Below, in pieces: positions 35,985-47,700 of a stretch of 64,000 nt of DNA. Position numbers and translations under genes: made by a program. The notes beneath the pieces are model-generated. The model was not told where the DNA came from, ran no database searches, and saw only the letters and a program-made list of their open reading frames with translations. Positions within the stretch are counted from its first letter, which is position 1; each line of letters begins with the position of its first letter. The stretch comes from Angiostrongylus vasorum (taxonomy: Eukaryota; Nematoda; Chromadorea; Rhabditida; Metastrongylidae). The stretch lies in the NCBI GenBank assembly GCA_018806985.1, contig JADANN010000450.1, positions 1,668,835-1,732,834 on the forward strand. The letters are read 5' to 3'.

Positions 35985-36395
35985 TACCTATAACTTCAAT
36001 GAAGCTGAGATATTCGCAAAACTCTGGTGCCTATGGTGGGAACGAACGCGCTATTGTCCTTTCCGGGGAGAAACGCGTTCACCACCACACCATGCGGGTC
36101 TTTCGTTTCGTCTGTCTCTCAGCTAGTTCTATCGATCTTTGCCATCAGCAATCACCCGTCAACGGGATTGATCTGGAAAGCCCAAATCGAACTAACAGAG
36201 AGACAGGCGAAACGAAGGACCCGCATGGTGTGGTGGTGAACGCGTTACTCCCCCTGAAAGGACAATAGCGCGTTCGTTCTCCACCATACGCACCTGCGGT
36301 CCAGAGTTTTGCAAATATCTCAGCTTCATTGTAGTTACATTTCGCAACATACCCTGCCATTAAAAAGATTAGGCAGTAAATAAAAAGGTTAAAAT
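35985..36395. repeat. Palindromic repeat family B, two modules
   Basis: A leftward module (about 35995-36125) and a rightward module (about 36190-36350), separated by a spacer containing 'cgtcaacgggattgatctgg', the same spacer as at 23.68 kb. Confidence 0.82.
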
Positions 36396-36414
36396 TGTAT
36401 CTACCCATAGTTCC

Positions 36415-36775
36415 CAGGATCGACTTTCTGTTAACCTCGGCATTGGAATATGAATGCGTCGTTTTCTTGTTCAGCAATCGCGAGGTTGTTAAACAGCATA
36501 GATTTGCTTCAGTAGAAAAACACAATGCAATACAACAGTAGCTGACGTTTCGACAGAATCGCCTTCTTCAGAGCCTGGAAGGGTGTACTGATATATACAA
36601 TTTATTAGGCCAAACGCTTCAATAACACTTACGAAAGACGAAAAACTTTCGAAACTGCTGAAACGTCAACTATTGTTGTATTGTATTGCGTTTTTTTGTG
36701 GAAGTAAAACTATGCTGTATACCAACCTCGAGATTGCTGAACAAGAAAACGACGCATTCGTATCTACCCAAACTT
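36415..36775. repeat. Fold-back pair of PLE terminal repeats
   Basis: Left arm 36415-36600 (minus orientation) and right arm about 36650-36765 (plus), sharing 'cagcaatcgcgaggttg' and its complement. There is no coding sequence between them. The left arm carries a hammerhead; the right arm has a degraded one ('tgctgaaacgtcaac'). Confidence 0.78.
36544..36571 (-). ncRNA. Hammerhead ribozyme-like motif, weakened stem II
   Basis: CTGAAGA, GGCGATTCTGTC, GAAACGTC. The core is intact, but stem II has one C-to-T change relative to the copies at 5.3 and 7.4 kb. Confidence 0.6.
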
Positions 36776-36779
36776 TCCG

Positions 36780-37680
36780 CTCCGCTTCACTCGATATATC
36801 ATTGTGTAATCCTCAAGCATATTTAACTGCGTGTTTGATCAGCGTTCTGAGTCTTACTGATTTTATCACTAGGATGTCTCAACAGTGATGGATGAGAAGG
36901 TCTTTGTCGATGTGTTTCTCTATACAAACAACTATTCTTTTACTATTTGCAGTTTTTTGCCAATATATTTTTCCCTGCGGTCGTCATTTCTTTATCACCG
37001 CAGTGTTCGCAGTTCGTCTGACTTTACAATTCCGTTACTGACATCGTGCCATAGGCAAGAAAATCCGTTTGATAATGTCTTTCTCACTTGACCTCATATG
37101 AGGTCAACCCTCTAGTAAAGAAAAATTATGAACAATCAGATAGGATGATGAAGGAAGGGAAACAAGAGGGGAATAGGGATGGAGGAATGAAGCACATTTA
37201 AAGTGAATCTACTGATCAGTTAGCACATTTGCAAGTATGACTTAACTCTTGACATTGCTTTCGAATTTGCACAATTCGTATTGTACGCGCTATAGTACTG
37301 TTACTAGTGGACAATTTGTTCTAGTAAAGTTTTTTGTGTTGGTTTTTTATGTTGAATTTAGTTAAAGCTTCCTGGTAAATCTTTCTTAAGCTTCATAAAC
37401 GCATAGGTTGCAAATGCACTGATGCGGTGATCGGGTTGTTACAGAAACAAAAAAAGAGTTACCTTTTTACAAGAGTAGCCCACTTTTAATTCTAGCACCA
37501 TAAAAGTCTAAGAAATTTGGGTTTGATATGATATTTGTCGCATTATTTATTTGCTTTCGCAGTTTGATTACGTACCTCTCACTGGCCCCAGCATGTAGTC
37601 CCTCTGGTCTTAACTGTTAAAGTGTAGGAGCGATCGTTTCTGGTGACCAAAGTGAGCTACAGTAGAGCAAAATAAAAAAA
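36780..37680. other. No gene recognised
   Basis: AT-rich. Open frames at 36673-36888 and 36885-37091 begin in or beside the terminal repeat and have no domain. Confidence 0.5.
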
Positions 37681-37682
37681 AA

Positions 37683-37955
37683 CCTCTCGGCGTTGATCAG
37701 TCCCCTGAGGGATGCGCTATCCATTTGACTTCATTAAGCATCGTTTGGAGCTGATTAAACGCACTTCTGGTTAGTACAATGAATCGCGATGAGCTATCGA
37801 TATATTGAGCCAGTTCCGCTATCCTCCCAGACAAGTTTGGTATCAATTTGCCAACCCCGGAACGATGGAAGACTTAGTGGACCATGGGCGCGGGGATCGG
37901 TCCCATGCGTGTATCGCAGGGCTCCTCCGTGAGCCATACGCTCCCTTTACAGTAG
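37683..37955 (-). repeat. tRNA-derived SINE (family A)
   Basis: A reverse copy, about 80 bases upstream of the first exon of the sperm-protein gene. 'gagggatgcgctatccattt' is the 3' body. The head is damaged. Confidence 0.72.
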
Positions 37956-38032
37956 AGTAGATATGTGAAATGAAAGAAACAATAAGCGAAAATTGAATAC
38001 CAAGTGAAAAACCGCCAACATCAGGGAAAAAC

Positions 38033-38782
38033 ATGGTGGCATGTCTGTTGCGAAACATCATCACCGTGGAGATGTTCGGCTTGGTGATGTACTTCTTGCT
38101 TGCCTATAAATACGCGACTAGACCGGAGAAGTGAGTTTTTACGGTGATCATATTGACCAAATAATTTAAATGTTCGACTGATTTATTATGGCAGTATAAG
38201 TAGGATCTATTTACTTTGCCACAGCTGTAATCGGCTTAGCAAATTGAGCTTATGAAATAAATTTTTGCCTTTTCCAGACCTGTTAAAAGTGGAATGTATA
38301 GGTTTAGTTTATAACCACGATGTCTCCCACAACTTTTTTTATTCATCTAGTTCTCTCTTTATCTGTTCATTGGTTTATTCTGTTCATTTAATCAAGAGTT
38401 CTTTTCGGACTGCAACAACGCGAATCAATTTGCATAAGTCGAGCAGTACACATAAAGTATATGGTAGTACGCTCAGCGGTCTGCATTTACGATGTTCAGT
38501 CGTCAAACTGCGTATTCATTATGTCAAAGAAAATGTAAACAGTTATAAAGCGTAGAAGGATTCTCATTCTTGGTATATTCGGCGTGGACAATCACTTAGT
38601 TAAGAATTTCGCTCTTAGAAGACTAGTAGAACAAAGGCGCTCTTAGAAACTGAATCATTCCCGAAACGAGTACGAGATTTCATGTCTGATTTCGTATTGT
38701 TAAATTAACTAATTTCAGCATAGGTATACTGTTATCGATCATCATCCACACTTTTCTCGTGCTTATGTTTGTGTTTCCATCA
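38033..38782 (+). CDS. N-terminal exons 1-2 of the DCST-family gene (two membrane segments)
   Basis: Exon 1 (38033-38130) encodes [20 protein letters not shown] and then [13 protein letters not shown], a hydrophobic segment with a basic end, and stops at a GTGAGT donor in phase 2. Exon 2 (38719-38782) follows a TTTCAG acceptor, enters in the matching phase, encodes [20 protein letters not shown] (a clear transmembrane helix) and ends at GTGAGT. A short alternative exon from 38277 (PVKSGMYR) could lie between them without breaking phase. Confidence 0.6.
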
Positions 38783-41700
38783 GTGAGTGATTCAGCTATT
38801 CACTTTTTTTCCCCTGTAGTTTTAACCAGTATGTGGCAATAGGAGCAACTTATTCAAAAGAGTGGAGCTTAACATCTATTTTAGCAGTGTTACTCCATTT
38901 ATTGTATTATTTTCTATGAAGAAAATCGTTGGATATAGCAATAGCGACTATAACGAGAGATAGATTCCTTTGTTATGACCTGTCACAGTCAGCTTGAAAT
39001 CCTCTGTTTACATGATAGAACAATTTTCATGAAGAAATTTTGAAGCGTATTAAACAAAGAAGTAAAGCCACAGTTGTGTTGAAACTTCTTTGATCATCCT
39101 TCAAAATGAATGGGCGCGAGCTCCATCACTAGTTCAAGAGCATTTCGTTCTGAAAAATATAATGTTGTCATGCAGGCGGGTTTGGTTAACTATTGGCTCT
39201 AGCGACTCGGGAAGGCCCGGCCTGAACGCTGCTGGTTCTTGAGCTGTACTTATTTCCATGGTTTATATGGCAACTCGTGCTTATTTCTTCATTAGTTCTA
39301 TTCCAACAAAAATTATGAGTTGTGAAAGTGCGCGGAATGACTAGATCTCTTCCACTATCATTTCTATATTACGAGAAGAGGTAGCGAGAACCCCATATCT
39401 CTATGAACCGCTTATAGTAGTTTCAGAAAACTAACTTTCTAACTTTCGTTTGGTGCCTTTAATAACTTTTTGTACGTACTTTACAAGTTTTTCCTGTGAT
39501 TTTTGCAACTACCATTAGCTAAAGTGGTGTTGGGTTTGTTGCACTGGTAGGAAGCCTCAGTTTTCTTCTCTCATTCGCCTCAGTGGTGGAGATGCGATAG
39601 GTATCCCTTACTTGCGGAACTGAATCGTGTTAGGCTAACAGCGCGCAGTTCTTGGGCAGATTTTTTCTTGATTGACCAGTCATATAGAGCAAGAATTCCA
39701 TCCAAAATTTTTTCTTTACGTGATTTATTTCTTCGTTTTTAAATGATGTCCTTGTTTCTCTCTCAGCTTACGAGTCAACTAAGTCTTCGAACGAGAAAAA
39801 AAAGGCTGTGATTCAGTACAGAATGGTATCACTGCAGAGCCATCAAGAACACACCATGTTTTCTTTGAGAAGATATGATCGATTTCCACAATAACCTTGC
39901 CACTAGGTTGTTCTCTCCTACGACTGTCACTGTTTTTTTCTCAGGCAACAAAATCATATTGAAATGACGTTCTATAAATGGGAGATCCATCATATAGTTT
40001 CCACCTAACATCAGTCTCTCATGACAAAAATTCTTGTTTCTTATCAACTATTTTTAGTTTTTCCTGTTGAATTCGGTCCTTCCACATCAAATATGTGAGA
40101 AGAAAGCACAACGTTTTAACTTCTATTTCATTCCTATCCTCTTCTAATGGCCATGTACGATGTGTACACAACCACAAGAATGCTAAGATATGAGCTAGAT
40201 TCGGATCCCAGGCTAGCTTCGAATCCACAGTTACATTTACCTTCACGTGCTATCCACCACACCAGCTGAGGCTGAGGCCCTTGGCCTTCCTTTCACCTAT
40301 GTTTTACTCTATCGGTTCTGTCAGCCAATTTTTTGCTACTTTTTTACTGGTGTCATCGATAGACGCTGAAAGACAAAAGCATGGCTGAGAAAAATGGCAA
40401 AGCAAGGGCCTGTCATCGATTGGTGTTGTGAATAGCACGTGAGCTCCCTGGAAGACTAACTGCGGATTCGCAGCTCTTGAGATTGAGGTTCCGGGTCCTA
40501 CTCATACCCCAGCATCGTTGTGGTCACGTGAAAGAATTTTTGTTCGGAATTACTTTCTCATTAGAGCATGTGGTAAGAATGACAAGACTCTCGCCACTAA
40601 ACCAGCTTATAGTAGTCTTCTTGCTTTTGGTCTTCTGCTAGGCGATTACGTGAATTTTTGTATTCCTTGTGGAAATTTTTAGCTCATGACAAAAATCCGC
40701 AGTTTTTCTGCTTTGTCGGGTGTTGTTTTGACCAGGTTATAGCGAAGATTTATGCAAGCCGAAAGTTAATCGCCTCTCAAACCTTGTGTCATCACTCGAC
40801 GTCGTAAACGGCAGAGCCCAGTGTTAAGGTTACAGTGGCTGGTTTATTGCTAGTTATTACATTGGTTGTACGTGTATTCCTATGCCATAGCCTTGTTTGA
40901 GCGTTCTCACGGCGTCACCACAGGTAGCGGCAGCACCTTGTGGATGGGGAAGGCACTTACTAACTTGAGACTAGGAATTTTTCATACCAGTGGCGTTTTC
41001 CCGAATTCTTTGCTGTTAGCCGAACCTGGGGACGATTCTTTCTTTCGAGACTGCTAAACGATTCTGGAAGGATGAAATCTTCGCCGGAGGAGTGTGAGTG
41101 AAAATGAGAGTCTTTCCGATAAGGTTAACTGTTCATTACTGCATTTATAAATGTACCGGAATGATAGAAAAGATAGTTGTTAAAAATGGTGGTCGTGCAT
41201 GATATCTTGGGATTCATGTTGTACACAAGCGACGACGATGCGTTTCCCTAACGGTGCTGGATTTATAATAACACTAGTAAATTTGACGGTATCACTTTTT
41301 GGACCGGCGTAATGCTACGGCCCACAGATGGGCAGCTACTTAATAATTGTAGGACCGATATATTCATTTCAGTTGATGAGTTATTTCATGCTCGCTGTTC
41401 ATCGAATGCTCAGCACCAAGTTGCGCACTTTGTTGTTGCTCATTATGATATCAAAGTCGTTTGAGGTTGGTCAGCATAGTGAAAAGATTGCGATTTTTAT
41501 TATCATTACTTATTTGCCCTCTTCCTTACTTGGTATTTACTTAGTACTTGAATGGCCCGTCCTCATTGGTTGTGTGGGCCCCCAGCATAATCTCCACTTT
41601 TCGGAGATTTGCAAGTTAAGCCATTGTGGCTCTTTGGAATATCGATGTCAGCCTGGCCAAAGTCTGCTCCAGGTCTTCACCACCACAAGCAGTCGGGGTC

Positions 41701-44700
41701 CTTGTGGATCAGAGGAAGATTTACCACCGTGTGACTTTAATACCAGGACGGTGGTGGATCCTGGTATTGGTTTAGTCTTAGTTAGGCTTCCTGATGGAAA
41801 CGCTGGACTCCTTTCCAGCCTGGGAGATCCTGCCAGGGGGATGAATCCCTCCACTGTACATCGCAGCCCGACACCCAGGAACACCTCCCAGCCATGATGA
41901 GGCGGTAAACCGTTGGGAGGTTACTTATACTTACTTATATGTACTTGAATAACAGAATGATGCGAATTAATACAGAACCATGCGAGCACTAGTATGATTC
42001 AATCCTAATTTTTAACTTTAACTAGCAAATTGGTAGTTGTACAAAAATCACTAAATAGCCATTCAAAGACTTTCTGAAGTCACTAACGGGGACAGTTAGC
42101 TGCTAATGTAGAACTGAGAAAGACTTACCATCTTGTGAATAGGTTACCATCGATTGAAAGTTGCTTACTGTTAATACATTGTCTGAATAGAAGTGTTGAC
42201 GCCCTCATAACTTGAGAAGTATCTCACGTGATTGACAGCCAGATGTAAGCCGCCGTTTGGCATCTAGGGAAAACCTCAGTCGAGGTGCTTTGGTGCGAAA
42301 GACTATTAGGGTGTAATTACCATTTTTATTATTATTATTATTACGTTGTCGTTATTATCGAAATGTTTTCACTAACGGTTATCATCGATTTTATTGGGCT
42401 TACGGGCTAATTTTTAGGGTCCGGCAATGAATGCCGTGATGAATATCCATCGTGTTGCTGAAGGTTTGGCGTGTGTTCAGACAGATGTCAGCGTGTCGTT
42501 AGGCGATGTCAAGGGTAGAGCGGGAAACCTTAAAGAAGTTAGTGTTAAATTAGAATAAAAACGAGGAACAAGTATAGGGTAAGAATAAGGCAATAACAGT
42601 TGTTCACAAAAGTGGTTAGAAGAACTAACAAAGAGAGAAAGTTCTTTGGTATTACCAGTATGAAGTGGGAAACTAGCACCTTCTTATTCGATTCTCAGCT
42701 GTTTCCCATATGATAGATCACTTCGTGGTACCAAAAATTACGCACCTAAACTCTTTTTTCTTAAATATTCATAAAATCGAACTTCAGTTTTTATACAAAG
42801 AGCATTCTATCAATCGATTTCAATGTGTAGATTTGAGTAATTGATGTCGTCCGCACATATGAACAATTCAAAGTTTGAAAGCACAAGCACCTATTACTTC
42901 TTTATCTTTTCACATTATTTCTTTGTAATGAAATCACTCGCAACACTGACTGCTAACGCCTTTTTTCCAGCTGTTTACTACTTAGTCGTGTCAGTGGATT
43001 TCTTCCAGATTATTGCAAATAAACTACAAGACCTGATGATAAAACTGGCCGCACCAATCAATAATTTCCGTGGTATTCTCAAAAAGATCGACACGAAAGT
43101 TCGGAGGTGTGTTAAGATTTTGGATTATTCGCGCATTTTCTTAGACGAGAGTACTTCTCAAGTCACAAACAAGTAGTTTGTCAGTTGGTTTCCATGGTTC
43201 ATATAGAACTTCAACGAAGCTGAGATATTTGCAAAACTCTGACCGCAGGTGCCTATGGTGGGGAACGAACGCGCTATTGTCCTTTCCGGGGAATAACGCG
43301 TTCACCACCACACCATGCGGGTCCTTCGTTTCGCCTGTCTCTCAGCTAGTTTTATCGATCTTTGGTCCAAAATGGTTCATATAGAGGTTCGTGTAGAGCT
43401 CTTAAGGGCGTGTGTGGCGCAGTGGTTGGAGGCGCCACTGCGACACACACGTGGAATCGGTCCCCGGGCCCATGGCCCACCAAACCCCTCTACCCCTTCC
43501 GGGGTCTGCAAATTGGTGCCAGCCTCTTCTGTGAGGATAGCAGCACTGGTTCGATACATCGGTAGTGCACCGCGAGTCGTTATAAAGGCTAGACATGCAT
43601 TCAGTCACTTCCAACGATTCTTGATGAAGTCGAATGCACGGCGCATCCCCCCATTGACCAACGCCGAGAAATTTATCCTTTTATCCTTGTATAGAGCTTC
43701 TACAAGATTGAACAGTTCATATGTTCATTTGAAGCTCAATTCGAGTAATATATTGGTTCTTTGTTAATATGTTTGTTTAATTTTCTACTACTTTTAGAAT
43801 AGTCGAGTCAATACGAACACAATACCGAGCTCTCACATCACTTACCAATCTCTGTCAACGTTTCATGAAGAAACCCTACGCACTTGTATGTGTTTTGTCG
43901 CAGATACAGAAAAACTTACTATAATCACATTATTAATTAACACTAACATCGGGAAAAGGCGCATGTGGCACAGCGGTCGGAGGCGCCCTGCAACACACGT
44001 GGAATTGATCCCTCGCGCCCATGACCCACGAAGCCTTCCATTCCTCCGGGGTCGGAAAATTGGTACCATATTTGTCTGGGAGGAAAGCAGCACTGGTTCG
44101 ATACATCGGTAGGGCACCGCGAGTCGTTATAAAGGCTAGACATGCATTCAGTCACTTCCAACGATTCTTGATGAAGCCGAATGCAAGATGCATCCCTCAG
44201 GGATTGCTCAACGCCGAGAGCTTTGTCCTTTAATTTCTTAACACCGGGAAGCGGGATAACTTTATCTCACACGTGCTTGCCTTCTAAGCTCTAAATGGAT
44301 ATATCTCAATTCGTGGTGACCTTTTCCAATTTGAATAAGAACTGTGGAATCTGAACATCTTTACCGAAGACGTTTTCTTTTCATTGGTAATTTGGATGGT
44401 CGAAATTTTTCCCCCTAAATTTCGAAGGCCAAGTAGCGATTCTCTTATTTTGACACCACTTACGACCTAGTACTTTGTTGCTTTGACCAAGATCACAGTG
44501 ATTCCTGAGGTTTCTGTGTTCACGATGCTCCATTCCACGGTTTTCATCAACCATGTAATTTTGAATAGGTCGTAGCGCTCAACTTTGGCACAAATTTACT
44601 CTTAGCTGTGCATCCAGTTAAAAATGACGAAGTTCTTCTTAGCTTGGACATCCTGGTGGGAAATGAGCTCAGCACTGTAGTTTACTACTTTACAATTCGG

Positions 44701-47700
44701 CACCCACAGCCACGATTAAACTATAGAGCATTGGGAGTGGGGTGGAAAGTGACTTTTTTGTTACTAATTTTAATTTTTGGTAGTTGAGAATAATCTATCG
44801 TTCAGATTATAATCTATTAATTTTCTTTCCAAGTAATCCCGGACTTTTTCCGTGTACAGTGTAAAAATCTATTCGACAAATTATTCATCTCATGCGTCTC
44901 CACCGACAATTTCATCAGCCTTCCCGGATGTGATATGATCAAAAAGACCAGCTCTGTGAGTTGGCCAGAGTTTTATGAAATCGAACTGCTTATCTTTTAC
45001 TATCCGCTATTGACTTACTACTTCTTGTGGGACGAAATGTTCAGTAGTTTCTTTGTGATAATCTTCCAGTTTCACCTACTTCCCCGCACATATTTTGTTT
45101 CTGTGCAGATTTCAAGTTCTTCTTTTCTCTGATTTATTTGTCCCCATACTGCACTTGTTAATTCAAAACTTTTTCCCAAATAAGACTTTTTATGAAGAAG
45201 GTTGAAAATACAATTCTGCATCAGGCAATGCTGAACCAGTCACGAGTATATCTGTTAGGGCAAAGCCGCATTGCTCATCTGTTCACAAAAAAAACCCTAA
45301 GAGGTAGTTTCAATACAAAATTTTTAGGTGTGTGAAGCAACAGGCTCGCTTGTGGAGGAAAATGTCTGTAATTTTCCGTCAGTCGCAAAAAAAGGTACGA
45401 CTTAACAATGAGGAGGAAAAATTTGCGAAAATCGGAAGTAAACCATACTTAGCACAAGAGACTTTAAAAGAGGACGTCTAAGTAATTTGTAAGAGATCTT
45501 CGTCATAAGTCATGCCGAAATTTTTTTCTATTTCCTGACCTTTTTTCATCAAACTGCTAATCAAAACTTGATAATTGATACTTGAACGGCCCGTCCTCCC
45601 TGGTTGTGCGGGCTCCAGCATAACCACCATTTTTTTTTGAGGATTTGCTGGTTAGACCATTGTGGTTCCCTGGAATCCTAAGGACAGCATGGCCAAAGTC
45701 TGCCCCAGGTCGTCACCACGACAGGCAGTCGCATCCCTTGTGGTTCAGAGGGAGATTTACCACCATGCGACTTTGACACCAGGACGGTGGTGGGTCCTGG
45801 TATTAGTTTACCCTTAGCTGGGCTTCCTGATAGAAACTGCGGACTCTCTCTCTGCTTGGGAGACCCTGTCGGGGGCCACGAAATCCCCAGATGCAAATCG
45901 CAGTGCGACACCCAGGAACACCTCCCAGCGATGATTACGCGGTAAACCGTTGGGGGGACTCTCAAAATTTTTCAAAAAAAAGCAAAAAACTGTCCTGAGG
46001 GCCCAAAATTCCGAACTAATGATCGATAATATTTTGCAGTTATTGTTGACGGTTACTTCGTTCTCGTTAAAAATTTGTTCTTCTTCGGAAGCAAAACAGC
46101 AGAGACGACGCTATTTTTCCACATCAAAGCAGCTAAATTCGTATGTGTTTACACATCGTTTACTGGCCTCCACACTTTCATAGACCATGTAACCATCAGG
46201 TAGAACTAATACTGTTTTTCACAACAGCAAGCGGTTCGAAGTTTTTTTTATAGAGTCTGTATTAGAAATGATGTAAATTGGTGTATTGATCTATCACCAC
46301 GGATCTCCGTCACATGAGGGATTCCGATAGCTGCTTAGTCGTCAGGTTACGTGGCGCGTCCCCAGGTGGCGGATAGGTGGTTGATCGCGGACCAAAAGCG
46401 ACCTTTGCTTCCCTGATACGCAGGTGGATCCAGGGGATGGACTCGTTGTTTCTGCTGTGCCGATTTGGCACATACTTTCTGTATTTACGAGGCGTATTTA
46501 TGCACATCGGCCAAAAACCTGCAATAAAGTGACAGGGAAGTGTATGGGAGGCGGTTAGGAGTCCCCTCCAACAAATGAGCTCCATGTCCAATTTGGCAGA
46601 GCCTGACAAGCTACCCGTGAGTATACCCAGCCCCCATGTTCAGAGCCCAGCGTGCTATACGTGGGTACCAAAATGCTAAACACAGTAAAAAAAACGGGCC
46701 TCATTCCCCCTGACCCCGAAAGAGGCTCCAATTTGGCAGTTTTGGGTGGGACGAATACGGAGAGACTGCTAAAATATCAGTGCCAATGGAAACTGTCTGG
46801 ACCACGAAGAACTAAGGTGACGACCTGTAGCTAAAGTGCACGTACACTTGAACCCGAGTCCTCGATAGAAGACCTGCTTATGCAAGCAAGAAAAATAAGA
46901 TACGACGTGATTGGCCTGGCGGAGACGATACTACGCCAACCATTCAACGCCGTTTATGATACCGGAGAAGGACTGTTCGCCGGAAAATGCGACAGTAGAG
47001 GGGTCGGTGGCGTCGGCGCTCTCTTGAACACGAATTTCTCCATGAACATTGATTCATCCGAACAACTAACAACCCGAATCGGCAATTTACGATTAAAAAG
47101 ATGTGGATCAGAACCGGCTTTGACAATCTTCGTCGTTTACGCGCCGACATCGAATATGACGAAGAGGAAGTCGAAAGGTTCTATATGGACTTGGAGAAAT
47201 TTTACAGAGAAGACCACACATTCTTCAAGGTGATCATTGGAGATTTCAACGCCAAGATTGGACCAAGAAGAACGTCTGAGGAACGTCACATTGGGACCCA
47301 AGGATTAGAATGGAACGAACATGGCGAGCGGCTATCTGAGTTTATCATGGCGACCAAGACCATCCATGGTAACCCGCAATTCGAGAAGCCGCACTCTCAA
47401 CGCTGGACGTGGGAGTTTCCGGAGAGTACCATATCGAAATAGACCACATCATAGTAAATAGAACGTTTTGCCTAACCGATGTCGCTGTTGTTCCAAAATT
47501 CTACACCGGATCAAAATATCGCCTCCTTCGTGCGAAACTCTATTTCTCGCCGAAAGGAGAAAAAGCCGCTAAATTCGAAAGGCGAATTCCCAGAACCACC
47601 ATAATTTGGGACTTATTCAATTCATTAGTCCGCTGTTGGGAAGATGCCGTTGTCGATAACATCGACGAAGAATCCGATCGGCTCATTCAACATTTTCACG

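Noticed and set aside
41328..41897. 189-codon plus-strand open frame
   Set aside because: Its second half is the family D repeat read by chance. The first half is hydrophobic, but no splice site joins it in phase to the DCST-family exons.
43315..43767. 150-codon plus-strand open frame
   Set aside because: Composed entirely of family B and SINE sequence.
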